Below, piece by piece: positions 47,561 through 58,619 of a DNA stretch of 64,000 nt. Under the pieces are notes generated by a model, which ran no database searches, was not told the DNA's origin, and saw only the letters and a list, made by a program, of their open reading frames with translations. Both the position numbers and the translations under genes were made by a program. Each line of letters starts with the position of its first letter. Position 1 is the stretch's first letter. Source of the DNA: Bartonella sp. WD16.2. GTDB taxonomy: Bacteria > Pseudomonadota > Alphaproteobacteria > Rhizobiales > Rhizobiaceae. Location of the stretch: positions 1,511,501 to 1,575,500 of the forward strand of contig NZ_CP019781.1 of assembly GCF_002022505.1 (NCBI RefSeq), read 5' to 3'.

Positions 47561-47582
47561 TGAATAAATAACTATTTATTCA
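47561..47582. promoter_or_regulatory. Perfect 10+10 palindrome upstream of glutamate dehydrogenase
   Basis: TGAATAAATA and TATTTATTCA face each other across two bases, about 90 bp before the dehydrogenase start and about 150 bp before the divergent carbonic anhydrase start. It is AT-rich, so chance is possible, but a 22-bp perfect palindrome in a shared promoter is a candidate operator. Confidence 0.4.
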
Positions 47583-47621
47583 AAAATAAAATGGTACAGT
47601 ATAAAGATGACATAAACGACC

Positions 47622-47654
47622 TGCTCTTGTGAGGAGAAAAGGTCACCAAGAGCA
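47622..47654 (+). promoter_or_regulatory. Leader hairpin just upstream of the glutamate dehydrogenase start
   Basis: Arms TGCTCTTG and CAAGAGCA pair perfectly over eight bases, with TGA/TCA extending the stem after one bulge, and a GGAGAAAAGG loop. The element ends four bases before the ribosome-binding AGGGG and 18 bases before the ATG. It would form in the mRNA and could influence translation or stability. The GGAG in the loop may be a decoy Shine-Dalgarno. Confidence 0.55.
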
Positions 47655-47671
47655 AAAAGGGGAATATAACT

Positions 47672-50600
47672 ATGTCAAAACAAAAAGCATTAGATATCAA
47701 GAACAATCAAAAGCAATTAGCAAAAATCCTTTTTGCCCATACCGATAAAGAAGATATTGCTTGTTATAAAAAAGATGAACTCGAAAAAGCTACAGCTATT
47801 GCTGCTGAAGCACTCAGCTTACATCAAGCAGGAAAAAGCACCATTTGCTTTGAACAAAAAGAACTGACGCGTAGTGGAAAATCCATAACTGCTATCACAC
47901 TTGTTAATGATAACAAACCTTTCCTGCTTGATTCTGTCTTAAATGTCTTTAATCAACAAGCAAACCACATTTATCTAATTGCACATCCTGTTCTTGATTG
48001 CCCTTCTGGACAACGCATTAGCCTTATACAAATTCATATTGAAGCATTAAGCAAACAAAAGACCAAAACACTCAAAGATGAACTCACCTTAGTCCTTGAA
48101 CAAGTCAATGCCGCTGTGCAAGACTGGAAACCTATGCTGGAGGAACTTAAAAAGCACATCTATGCCTATCAAACAAACCTCCCGCAAAATTACCAAAAAG
48201 AAGGTGAGAAAACCATTGAGTTTCTCAACTGGCTCACAGATAATAATTTTATTTTCCTTGGAATGCGCACTTATGACTTCATTAAAAACAAAGAGCCCCA
48301 AAACAGTTTGAAAACCGGTAATATTGAATTGGGCATTCTCACAGATGCTTCCATTCGCATTATTGGCAATACACATGTAGAAGAACGCCCCCAAGAAGTC
48401 TTATCCTTTATGGAAAACAATGACCTTCTTATTGTGACAAAAGCTAATAGCCGCTCAAAAATCCACCGTCCCATTTGGTTAGATTATATTGGAATTAAAA
48501 TTTTTGACAAAGAAGAGCGTGTATGTGGAGAATTACGCATTGTAGGGCTGTTTACATCCTCTGCTTATACCCGTTCTGTTTTGCAAATTCCTTTCTTAAA
48601 AGAAAAAGCACAAACTATCATTCAACGCCTTGGATACAATCAGGCTGACTATTCTGGAAAAGCACTTATCAATGTTTTAGAAACTTATCCAAGAGATGAA
48701 ATGTTTCGCTCTGATGTTGATACACTAACAGAAAATGCTGAACTTATTTTGCAATTAGATGAACGTCCACGTTTGCGTGTACTTGCACATACTGATTCTT
48801 TTGGGCGCTTTGTTTCCATACTTGTCTATGTCCCACGCGATCAATACAGCAGTAATATTCCTGAAAAAATTGGTGCATATTTTGTCGAAACTTATGAAGG
48901 TGATTTTTTTGAATCTTATCCGCTCTTCCTAGAAAGCACACTCATTCGTATTCATTATATTATTCACCGCAAAGGAAACCACAGTGCTCCCGTTATTGAA
49001 CGCACCACACTTGAACAACATGTTCGCTCAATAACAAGAAACTGGGAAGATAATGTCCAAGCTGTAGCCCTTGCCCATAAAGCAACAGAACAACAAACGC
49101 TTCTAGCAAGCCAATTCCCAAACAGCTATCGTGACTTATTTTCAGCTGAAGATGCCATTGCAGACGCAGATCATATTTTAAGTCTTAATGATGAAAAGCC
49201 TCTTTTTGTCATTTTTTATCACACCCATCATAAAGAAAAACACAATATTTCTCTCAGACTCTTTCATCGCCACGAAGCACTTGCCCTATCTATACGCGTA
49301 CCACTTCTTGAAAATATGGGCTTTCGTGTTATTGCAGAACAAACACTTGAATTACCAGATGGGCATGGAAAATATGTGTATCTTCATGATATGCAACTGG
49401 AAAGTGCTTTCCAAACCTGTATCGATCTTAATGAAAATGGTCAAAAACACGCTGAAACCTTCGAAGCCATTTGGGCTAAAAATGCCGATGATGATGCTTT
49501 TAACGCCTTAACACAAACTGCCCAACTTGATTGGCGTGAAATTGTTATTTTGCGCCATTATGGACGCTATCTCCAACAAGCTGGCATTCCCTATTCACAA
49601 AAACGTGTCGCTCAAACCTTAAATGCTTACCCCGATATTACCAAAGATCTTTACGCTTTGTTTCATTTAAAATTTCATCCAAGCCACCAAGAGAAAGAAC
49701 GCCAAAACAACGAACAGATCATTCAACAGCGTATCGAAGAAAAATTGCAGATGGTTCCCAATTTGGATGACGACCTCATTTTACGCCGCTATCGCAATCT
49801 TATCGCTGCAAGCTTACGAACCAATGCTTTTATTCCTCTTCCAAATGGTAACCCGCGGCGTATTTTAGCAACCAAGCTAGATCCACGCCAAATTGAAGGC
49901 TTACCTGAACCACGCCCTTATCGAGAAATTTTTGTTTACGGACCAGAAGTGGAAGGAGTCCATTTGCGCTTTGGCCCTATTGCCCGTGGCGGTATTCGTT
50001 GGTCTGACCGCGCATTAGATTACCGCACTGAAGTGTTAGATTTAGTCAAAGCCCAACAGGTTAAAAATGCAGTTATTGTCCCTGTTGGTGCAAAAGGTGG
50101 CTTTTATCCCCACCACCTTCCCCAAACCAACGACCGCGCTGTGGTAGCAGAAGCAGCCAGACAAGCTTATATTGACTATATTACAGCTTTGCTGTCCATT
50201 ACTGATAATCTCGTCAATGGCAAAATAAGTGCCCCCAATAATGTGATTCGCCATGATGGTGATGATCCTTATTTTGTTGTTGCTGCAGACAAAGGCACAG
50301 CAACTTTTTCTGATACTGCAAACGCAATCAGTCAAGCAGGTAACTTTTGGCTTGATGATGCCTTTGCTTCGGGAGGATCAGCAGGTTATGACCACAAAGC
50401 CATTGGAATCACGGCTAAAGGTGCGTGGGAAGCTGTCAAAAGACACTTTCGGGAATTATTTGATCATGATATTCAAACAACCCCCTTTAGTTGTGTCGGC
50501 GTTGGCGATATGTCGGGAGATGTCTTTGGTAATGGAATGTTACTATCCAAACAAACAAAGCTTATCGCTGCTTTCGATCACCGCGATATTTTCATTGATC

Positions 50601-52383
50601 CACAACCCAATATAGCTGAAAGCTATGCAGAACGTATACGTCTATTTCAACTCCCCCGCTCAAGTTGGCAAGATTATGACAAGGCGAAATTGTCAAAAGG
50701 TGGTGGTATTTTTTCACGAGCAGCAAAAACCATTACTCTTTCTCCTGAAGCTGCGCAAGCCATTGGTTTTGAAAAACAAACAGGAACACCCTTTGAAATT
50801 ATTTCAGCCATTTTAAAAGCTCCTGTTGATCTTTTATGGTTTGGTGGCATCGGTACTTACATACGTGCAACAACAGAAACCGATGCTCAAGTGGGGGACC
50901 GTGCTAATGACGCACTTCGCATTACCGGCGAACAAATACGTGCCAAAGTCATTGGTGAGGGAGCCAATCTTGGCCTTACCCAACGTGGTCGTATTGAATA
51001 TGTATTAAATGGTGGGCGGTGTAATACTGATGCCATTGATAATTCCGCAGGAGTCAATTGTTCTGATCTTGAAGTTAACATCAAAATTGTTCTTGCATCA
51101 GCAATGCGTGCCCAAATACTTACGCGTAAAGCACGCGATACGCTTTTAAAACAAATGACACCACAAGTTGAACAATTAGTTCTACGCAACAATTATTTGC
51201 AAACTCTTGCCCTTTTTTTGGCTGAAAGTCGTGGCATTATTGACCTGCCTTACCAAGCACGCTTTATACACGATTTAGAACAGAAAAAGCTACTCGATCG
51301 CAGGGTTGAAATTTTGCCTGATGATCAAACTTTGCGCCAAAGGATGGCCCAAGGTCAAAGCCTTACACGCCCAGAACTAGCTGTTATTTTGGCTTATGCT
51401 AAATTAACGTTGCAAGAAGAGATCACTAACAATTCTATTGTTGATAATCACTATTTCGATACAACCTTGTTAAACTATTTTCCAACTCAACTTCAAAAAG
51501 TTTTAAAAACGAAATTATTAATCACCAATTGCGTCGCGATATTATTGCCACTCTTATTGCCAATGATATTGTTAATCGTGGAGGACCTACTTTTGTTAGT
51601 CGCCTGCAAGATAAAACAGGACAAAAAGTTGAAAATATTATTCGTGTCTTCATTGCTATTCGTGATGGATTTGAAATTCCTCAGCTTTCTGACCAAATTG
51701 ATAATTTTGACAATAAAATACCCGGTGTTGTTCAAAATAAATTTTATGCAGCAATTACCTCGATGCTCTTTGAAACAACCAATTGGGGATTGCTCAATAT
51801 CGATTTATCCGTGCCACTAGAAGAACTTGTGATAACAATTCAACAAGCACGTAAAGCCATTGAAAAACAGCTTACGCACTCCAACAATAAAGACATACAT
51901 GAAAAAATTGCAGAAAAAGTAGCATTATATAGCGAAGAAGGAATACCAAATACTTTAGCAAAACAATTAGCTCTTCTTGAAGCTGCTCCAATGATTTGTG
52001 ATATTTCTTTAATTGCAAAACAAAGCCAAAGTGACCTTACTAAAACTGCAAAAATCTATTTTTCATTGACTCAAATTATTCGCATAAACCGCATTAATGA
52101 TGCCAGTCGAACAATCCCTGTTCTTGATTATTATGATGGTATGGTCTTAAGCCAAGCTAAAGAAAATATTGCTGAAAATGTGCGACAAATTGTTATAAAA
52201 ATCTTAAAAAACTACGGTGATAAAAATGATCCATTTGCAGCATGGGTCAAAACAGAAGAAAATCAAATTTGCAATGCAACAAACCGAATTGGTGCTCTTA
52301 TTGAAAATGATCTCAATATTTCTCGCTTCACCTTTGCAGCCAATATGATTACACAACTCAAAAACACTGCTTTCCAAACTTAA
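47672..52383 (+). pseudogene. Large NAD-specific glutamate dehydrogenase with one frameshift
   Basis: Very large (GdhZ/GDH-180 type) NAD-dependent glutamate dehydrogenase, oxidising glutamate to 2-oxoglutarate and ammonia. Regulatory N-terminal domains span about 700 residues, then the catalytic core with EVEGVHLRFGPIARGGIRWSDR, VKNAVIVPVGAKGGF and the dehydrogenase GVGDMSGDVFGNGML segment. The frame runs to LQKVLKTK at about residue 1280, then shifts: the next frame continues NEIINHQLRRDIIATLIAND and to the natural end. One missing base in the T4A5 tract near 51501-51509 restores a single protein of about 1,570 residues, normal for the family. All catalytic parts lie before the break. Confidence 0.92.
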
Positions 52384-52393
52384 AGTGGTGTGC

Positions 52394-52468
52394 AAAGCAG
52401 CCAGGCTAAAAACATAGTTTTATTCACCCTCACGTGACTTACAACAATGACAATAAGCTGGCTGCTTT
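52394..52468 (+). terminator. 11-bp inverted repeat after glutamate dehydrogenase
   Basis: AAAGCAGCCAG and CTGGCTGCTTT are perfect complements separated by 53 bases, directly after the dehydrogenase stop. The second arm is followed by CATTTTTG. It may be a terminator with an unusually long loop, or the ends of a 75-bp miniature element. Confidence 0.45.
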
Positions 52469-53205
52469 CATTTTTGAACTATCAACTAAAAAAAGCTTAA
52501 AGAACGCACTATGCACAAGAAAGCAAACACTGCATAGTGGAAAAGGATTTTGCATGCAAAAAAACAGAAATTTAAATTTTGCTGTCAAATATCCTTAATT
52601 GTCAAAAGAAAAAAGCTATTTACACCAGATACGTCCACTCTGCATGAAAATCAATTGGCTGTACTTAAAAAACATTTCTTGCGTATAAACACTGTTTCTA
52701 ATCAACTTTATGATCTATTGCCATATCTTCTTTAAGATATGAGGCACATCATTAAAACTCCACTATAAAGCCTTATCAGCTTTGAGAAGGTCCACCAAAT
52801 AAGGTATCGTAAAAATAAAAAACTCAAAAGTAATATACTTTGATAAATTATTATTCTCACGTTTAATATTAAAATACTATTATTATATTTTTTGATCCAA
52901 TAGATGCCGAAATCTTGTTATCAGCATTACCCCAAAAATATCTGAATTTTAAAATTTTCCTCGGTTGTCTTGCATACAGATATTTCCTTAAACCCTTGAT
53001 CTTTAAAAATAATGAAATGATAGCAATTCCAAGCCTTTCAACTATAAGCCTCTCTCCCTTACCTTTCCTCATGAAGACCTGTTTTGAAGAGCCAAACGTA
53101 TCACAGTAGTATCAAAAAACTTCTTACTTTAATGTCCATTGATAGAATACCAACAAAACGAAATTGTCCCTTTTAAAAATCATTTTCAAAAATAATCTTT
53201 ATTAT
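52469..53205. other. Gene-free stretch between glutamate dehydrogenase and the amidotransferase gene
   Basis: About 740 bp with only short overlapping frames of fewer than 70 codons on either strand and no family resemblance that I can recognise. It may be the remains of a lost gene. No repeat or RNA gene is apparent. Confidence 0.45.
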
Positions 53206-53931
53206 CTAAATAGCAGGAACACCAAAAATTTTCTGCAATGCATTTTTAAACCACTGGCGTAAAGCTTTGTCATACATTAAGCGACCTTGCAAATGTGCAT
53301 AAGCAGGCTGAGCACCTTTTTTAGTCAATTTCATAGCTGAACGTACCACCCAATGCTGCATCATAGCTTGTGTCAATTCGGCATGAAATTGCAAACCCCA
53401 CGCATTATTTCCATAACGAAAAGCTTGTACAGGGTATGTTTGACCACTTGCTAAAAGAACTGCCTCTCTAGGTAAATCATAAATACCTTCATCATGAAAA
53501 TGATAAACCATTTCAGGCCAATCCATAATCGCTCTACCTTGGGGCGTTGCTTCTAGTGGATACCAACCAACTTCAACAACTTTGTCACCTCTCGCACAAA
53601 TGCGCCCACCAAGATTTTGCGCTAACATTTGCGCTCCAAGACAAATGCCTAAAAAAGGTTTATCCTCTTTCATAGACAAAGAAATCCAATTAATTTCTTC
53701 ACGAATATATGCTTGCTTGTCGTTGACACTCATAGGACCACCTAAAATGACAACACCTGCGTAATGTTCCAATGTATCGGGAAGCTTTTGTCCCGCAACA
53801 GGGCAATAAGTATCAAGAATAAAACCATTTTGTTGCAGAAATTGTCCCAAGCGACCAGTGCATGAAGATTGACGATGTAAAACCACTGCAATTCTCGGCT
53901 TTTTATTTTTCTGTTTTTTACCAAAATACAT
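53206..53931 (-). CDS. Class I glutamine amidotransferase-like protein
   Basis: Stand-alone glutamine amidotransferase domain related to GMP synthase (GuaA N-terminal type). Nucleophile Cys is in FLGICLGAQMLA, the catalytic His-Glu pair in WGLQFHAEL, and the VILGGPMSVND loop is present. These proteins often act in glutamine or gamma-glutamyl metabolism; the substrate is unknown here. I chose the ATG giving MYFGKKQKNKK, as the first 30 residues of the longer frame are not conserved. About 240 residues. It lies downstream of the HemY-like gene with 112 bp between. Confidence 0.85.
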   Translation of the reverse strand: MYFGKKQKNKKPRIAVVLHRQSSCTGRLGQFLQQNGFILDTYCPVAGQKLPDTLEHYAGVVILGGPMSVNDKQAYIREEINWISLSMKEDKPFLGICLGAQMLAQNLGGRICARGDKVVEVGWYPLEATPQGRAIMDWPEMVYHFHDEGIYDLPREAVLLASGQTYPVQAFRYGNNAWGLQFHAELTQAMMQHWVVRSAMKLTKKGAQPAYAHLQGRLMYDKALRQWFKNALQKIFGVPAI

Positions 53932-54043
53932 TTTTGCCAAAAATTTCTTTTTAGTTATTATTGCAGCAATATAGTTTAACTGCGCGCTTCTAAAGCATAA
54001 ACAAATGATTTTTGTCAACAAAGTTTACTTTAAACTTTTCTCT

Positions 54044-55576
54044 TTAAAATAATTGAAATTTCTTTTTTGATGTAGAAATCTTTTTTTCCGTTGTTTTAAT
54101 ATTTGAGTCATTAACATCTAAATGGATCTGATTGAGTATTTCTTCATCCTGCCTGCCTGTGTAAACCTTAAAGGAATTATCACTTTCTTTAGACAGACAT
54201 TCATCTAAAAGATTATCCTTAAAAGCTATTTCAGCAATATTTTGTTTGTCTTCCTTTTTGAGTACAATGTCATCAGCTTCTAATGTTAAAGGAAACCGAC
54301 GAGGAGGTGCTTTCCATTCAAAACAACCCAATCGTCCACTTATTGGAGAAACCGCTGACCAAGAAGAAAAAAGAGTATTATCACAAATCCACGTCGGATC
54401 ACGTTCTGCATTGCGTGCTAAAGAAAGCCACTTATGGACTAACCGCTGATCATTTCCTTGCACCTCTTCAATATCTGCTAGTAATAAATACACACTTTCA
54501 CGAGGATGATAATTTAGTGCTTTTTGTGCTTGTTCTCTTGCTAATGTCAACTCACCTGCATCTAGAGCAGCTTTAGCAATAAGAAAAGCTGATTCAAAAG
54601 TGTTTTTATTATAAGAAGCCAGTTTTTTAGCTTTTTTCAAACGTCCAACAGCCCTCTTTTCTCTCCCAAGATAAAGTGCACCAAAATCAGGATGAGGATC
54701 TTTCTTCCAAGCTTCAATGATTATTTTATCAGCTTTCCGGGTTTCATTTAATTTATAAAGAATACCAGCCGTTATAACTGTTATCGGTCCAAAATCAGGT
54801 ACCAACTTATGTGCTTTTAAAATGGCGGTACGTGCTTTTACAGGATGGACCTTAAAGACATGAAGTGCCTTACCACTCAATAACAGAGCATGTATATGAT
54901 TGCGTTCTGCAGTCAAACGGGCAGAGCGTGGTAAAGTTTTTTGGGTTTTTTCAAAAACATCAAGTGCTTCGTCCCATTGCCCCTCAGCACTTAATCGATC
55001 AAGCACAGCTTTGTGAGCCCACACAAGTGATGGTGATAAAGTAAACGCCTCTTGTGCGTAGTGTTGTGCTGCTTCATAAGTTTTCGTATTCATAGCCTCA
55101 CGAAATAAACCATAAAGCCCAGCAAGTTTTGTTGATTTCTTTTGTCTCATCTCCTCATAAAGATGAATAGCACGAATAGAATCTTTTTGTAAAACTAGAG
55201 TTTGAGCTTGTAAAAGTTTTATCAACGGCTCATGATTTTCTTCAAGATATTTTAACGCCCGTGTTCCCATTTTCTGCGCTGTTAGATGATCACCAACAAA
55301 AGCTGCAAGAAGACCCTGTGAAAGAGCTTCACGACCGTATCTTTGACGGCGTGTATAAAAGTAATTGTAAAAAGCCCCAGCTGCAAAACAAAAAATGTAC
55401 AAAAGCCCCCATAAAATTCCCAAAAATATAATAAACGCACTTAAAAAAGCTAATAATGAAATAGATAATCGCGTTTGCATAAATGTTATGGTCACAACAC
55501 TATTATGACTAACACCCCACCCAAAAGCTGCACCAAGAATACAAACAACAAAAATATAAATAAAAACGCGTATCAT
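54044..55576 (-). CDS. HemY-like TPR membrane protein
   Basis: Inner-membrane protein with the HemY N-terminal domain. Two hydrophobic helices (about residues 1-25 and 37-67) precede a TPR-rich domain from about residue 110 to 400, with repeated alanine-leucine helices (EALSQGLLAAFVGDHLTAQK and later copies). In E. coli HemX/HemY lie with heme genes; their role is still unclear. Here hemC and hemD, normally adjacent, are absent. Start at the ATG giving MIRVFIYIF; four earlier codons are possible. It follows the HemX-like gene by 12 bp. Confidence 0.85.
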   Translation of the reverse strand: MIRVFIYIFVVCILGAAFGWGVSHNSVVTITFMQTRLSISLLAFLSAFIIFLGILWGLLYIFCFAAGAFYNYFYTRRQRYGREALSQGLLAAFVGDHLTAQKMGTRALKYLEENHEPLIKLLQAQTLVLQKDSIRAIHLYEEMRQKKSTKLAGLYGLFREAMNTKTYEAAQHYAQEAFTLSPSLVWAHKAVLDRLSAEGQWDEALDVFEKTQKTLPRSARLTAERNHIHALLLSGKALHVFKVHPVKARTAILKAHKLVPDFGPITVITAGILYKLNETRKADKIIIEAWKKDPHPDFGALYLGREKRAVGRLKKAKKLASYNKNTFESAFLIAKAALDAGELTLAREQAQKALNYHPRESVYLLLADIEEVQGNDQRLVHKWLSLARNAERDPTWICDNTLFSSWSAVSPISGRLGCFEWKAPPRRFPLTLEADDIVLKKEDKQNIAEIAFKDNLLDECLSKESDNSFKVYTGRQDEEILNQIHLDVNDSNIKTTEKKISTSKKKFQLF

Positions 55577-55588
55577 TCTTGGCTCCAT

Positions 55589-56776
55589 TTACATTTTTAT
55601 AGCCTTAGAAGATCCTTGCTGCGCAAAAATCAGTAATTGCTGAAAAACACGTTGAATAGCTAAATGCCGCTTTAACTGCTGCATAAAATCTACTGAAATA
55701 TCCTGAGCACTTTGGGGTAATGTTCGCCACTCTACTAAAGCATTTTCGTAATCTCCAACTTGAATGGCCATTTCCATCCGCGCTACAATCGCACCTACTG
55801 TCACACCGTCCACATTTCCAACTGGTCGTAAAACAAATACACTTTTTATCCAGGCCCAAATCCGTGCAAAAAAACCAGCATCTGGTGCAACAGTATTTTG
55901 TTGCCCAACAACTATATCTGCAATACTAGAAAAATCAGCTGCAAGCTTAGCAGAGCTTGGAAGACCTGTATTTGCCGTTTCTTGCAAAAGATCAAGCCCA
56001 GAAACTGAAGGTGAAAAACGCTGTATTATTTCCAATTCATTGGCATAAGGTTTACCCCGATCGACGGCGTTTTTTAAGGCATTAATCGCCATTAAAAATG
56101 CAGGGTCTATCCCTTCTTTCATATTACTTCTAGCAGCAATTTCTTCCCGTAGAGTATTTATTTGTTGTTTTAATGCAGCAAAATCATTTGTATTGCCTTG
56201 CCCAGCTAATAAAGCTTCATGAATACCCTGGGAGATTGCAACTAAATTTTGTATATTCTCTTCAAGAGTACTGACCTTTTTCTCTAAAGCCGAAAAAACC
56301 TCTTTACTTTCTTCTTGCGATACCCCACCCCTTTGAAAAGAGTTATCACTTTGTGATGAAAAAGTAGAAAAAGCCATCTTTAATGTATCAAGTTCTTGGA
56401 TAATATGATGCAATTGTTTCGTTGTTTCTTCAGCTTGGCTTTTTGCAATTTCAGCAATCTGTAAAGCTTGCTCTTCTTTAATACGCTCGCTTCCTAAAAA
56501 AGGAGAAAGAAAACCCGCCCATTGCATTCCTATCCAAAAACTTAAAGTGATAAAACTGCCAACAATTACTAAAATCAACGAATGAAGCCAAGCAATAGCA
56601 GATGCATTTTTCCCTTTTGCTTTTTGCTTGCCTTGTGTTTCTTTTGTCATTGATTCTGCCGAGTTTTGTGTTTCTTGCTCTAAATCACAATCTATTACAT
56701 CACATTCAATTACAGATGTTTTATGGTTAGTTCCGGTATAATATGGTTTTGCTTTAGGTTTTGAAAATTTTACCAT
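55589..56776 (-). CDS. HemX/mitofilin-like membrane protein
   Basis: Alphaproteobacterial mitofilin homologue (COG4223 type). A short N-terminal charged region, one transmembrane helix near residues 62-85 (ASAIAWLHSLILVIVGSF then ITLSFW), a long coiled coil of about 160 residues (EQALQIAEIAKSQAEETTKQ and onward), and a C-terminal domain with the mitofilin-like GDYENALVEWRTLP. The ATG giving MVKFSKPKAK has a GGGAGAAAAGAGA leader. In mitochondria, the related Mic60 shapes cristae and contact sites; a bacterial membrane-organising role is inference. Co-transcribed with the HemY-like gene. Confidence 0.85.
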   Translation of the reverse strand: MVKFSKPKAKPYYTGTNHKTSVIECDVIDCDLEQETQNSAESMTKETQGKQKAKGKNASAIAWLHSLILVIVGSFITLSFWIGMQWAGFLSPFLGSERIKEEQALQIAEIAKSQAEETTKQLHHIIQELDTLKMAFSTFSSQSDNSFQRGGVSQEESKEVFSALEKKVSTLEENIQNLVAISQGIHEALLAGQGNTNDFAALKQQINTLREEIAARSNMKEGIDPAFLMAINALKNAVDRGKPYANELEIIQRFSPSVSGLDLLQETANTGLPSSAKLAADFSSIADIVVGQQNTVAPDAGFFARIWAWIKSVFVLRPVGNVDGVTVGAIVARMEMAIQVGDYENALVEWRTLPQSAQDISVDFMQQLKRHLAIQRVFQQLLIFAQQGSSKAIKM

Positions 56777-56860
56777 AAATGTCTCTTTTCTCCCGCTCAT
56801 TTTATTATAAAATAACAAAATGAAAGAAACTTTAAAAAAAGCTAAGCATTGATTAAACAT

Positions 56861-57441
56861 CTCGTTTTTAAGTATTTTTACTCAACTCCTCTTAACTCAA
56901 ACTAGATATTCCAATTAAATCAAACATTTTAATAGCCCACCTTCCTTGAGTGCACTTAGATGTTTTATACAAAAAGCCTTGGAAGTACATTAAAACCGAT
57001 GCTAAAAAATCCTTAAAATTGTTGATTATAGACAGTAAATGCAACAACTCTAATGACGCAGTCACTCATTGTCAAAAAAGTAAAAAACACATCAATTTGC
57101 GGATAAACACATCAAATGAGTTAAAAATCTAATTGTACCCAAAAAACTTTCTAGATTTAAACGCTGCTAACTTCTTACAGTTGCATGTTATATTGCTTGA
57201 TTACAAAAACTTCCAAGAACCAATCACCAAACATAGCTTAACATATTAAAAATGCATCCTATGCTACACATTTTGCCTTTTTTCGTTGAATTTTTAATAT
57301 CCACCTCTGACTACACACCTCATAAACCACATCTAGATGCATTGTCTCTCATATACCTTAATTTTAAGAGAACTCTTTGCATCCCTCTTGATCCGTGATA
57401 CCCACTACATGCAAAAATCTTCAACATAGGGTTATCCTGCA
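56861..57441. other. Divergent spacer between HemX-like gene and tsaD
   Basis: About 580 bp, the position where hemC/hemD stand in other Rhizobiales. I translated it by eye on both strands and saw neither HemC (RIGTRxSxLA) nor HemD motifs. It holds the divergent promoters of both flanking genes. The AT content is high and no repeat stands out. Confidence 0.5.
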
Positions 57442-58536
57442 ATGCGTCTGCTGGGCATAGAAACAAGTTGTGATGAAACTGCTGCTGCTATTATTGAGTA
57501 CAACAGTAATGGAAAAAATCGTATTCTTTCCAATATCGTTTGGAGCCAAATTGAAGATCACGCACCTTATGGTGGCGTTGTCCCTGAAATTGCTGCACGT
57601 GCTCATGTCGAAATTCTTGATAGCTTGATTCTTAAAGCGCTTACACAAGCTCATATAAAGTTGAAAGATATTGATGCTATTGCAGCCACAAGTGGCCCTG
57701 GTCTGATTGGGGGGCTTTTAGTAGGACTCATGAGTGCAAAAGCATTAGCTCTTGCTACCGGAAAACCTTTTATTGCTGTCAATCATCTAGAAGGGCATGC
57801 TTTAACAGCGCTCATGACTCATGATATAAATTTCCCCTATTTATTGCTCCTAGTCTCAGGTGGTCATACACAAATCATTCTTGTTCACGGGATAGGAAAT
57901 TATCAACGCTTAGGTACAACCATTGATGACGCCTTGGGAGAAGCCTTTGATAAAACTGCAACTCTTTTAGGTCTTCCTTACCCTGGTGGTCCAGCTCTTG
58001 AAAAAGCTGCTTTATTAGGAGATAAAAATCGTATCTCTCTCCCACGACCTTTAAAAGGTGAAAAACGGTTGGATTTTTCTTTTTCCGGCCTTAAAACTGC
58101 TGTTCGGAAAGCCGCAACAACAATGGCTCCTTTAACACAACGCGATATTGCTGACATCGCCGCAAGTTTTCAAGCAGCAGTCATTGATACATTGCAAGAT
58201 CGTGTTAGTTTAGCTTTGCAATATTTTACCCACAACTACCCCCTTTCTCATCAGAAAAAATGTCGCCCCCCTGCTTTGGTTGTCGCAGGCGGAGTATCAG
58301 CCAATCAAGCCATTCGTTTAAGTTTGCAAGAGCTAGCTTTTCAACATGGTTTTGAATTTATTGCTCCCCCTCCTTCTTTGTGCACAGACAATGCTGCAAT
58401 GATTGCTTTTGCCGGTGCAAAACGTATAGAACAGGGGCAAACAAGCTCTCTTGATATTGCTCCTCGCTCACGCTGGCCGTTAGACGAAAAAGCAACTCCT
58501 TTAATTGGTACAGGACAGCGAGGAGCAAAAGTATGA
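57442..58536 (+). CDS. tsaD: tRNA threonylcarbamoyladenosine transferase TsaD
   Basis: ASKHA-fold enzyme that completes t6A37 modification of tRNA. N-terminal [17 protein letters not shown], the metal-binding [11 protein letters not shown] (HxxxH), the [16 protein letters not shown] loop and the C-terminal [13 protein letters not shown] and [12 protein letters not shown] are diagnostic. The length of 364 is normal. The ATG start matches the family. The EVE-domain gene follows after about 80 bp. Confidence 0.96.
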   Translation: MRLLGIETSCDETAAAIIEYNSNGKNRILSNIVWSQIEDHAPYGGVVPEIAARAHVEILDSLILKALTQAHIKLKDIDAIAATSGPGLIGGLLVGLMSAKALALATGKPFIAVNHLEGHALTALMTHDINFPYLLLLVSGGHTQIILVHGIGNYQRLGTTIDDALGEAFDKTATLLGLPYPGGPALEKAALLGDKNRISLPRPLKGEKRLDFSFSGLKTAVRKAATTMAPLTQRDIADIAASFQAAVIDTLQDRVSLALQYFTHNYPLSHQKKCRPPALVVAGGVSANQAIRLSLQELAFQHGFEFIAPPPSLCTDNAAMIAFAGAKRIEQGQTSSLDIAPRSRWPLDEKATPLIGTGQRGAKV

Positions 58537-58619
58537 GAATATAAATCCTCTATGGCTAAAATCCTTTCAACATCTATTTTTTATAAAATTAAACACAGCG
58601 CATATAACAAGGAGACTAA

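Noticed and set aside
52869..53072. Basic 67-codon minus-strand frame
   Set aside because: Short, no family resemblance, no clear ribosome-binding site, overlapped by an equally long frame on the other strand.
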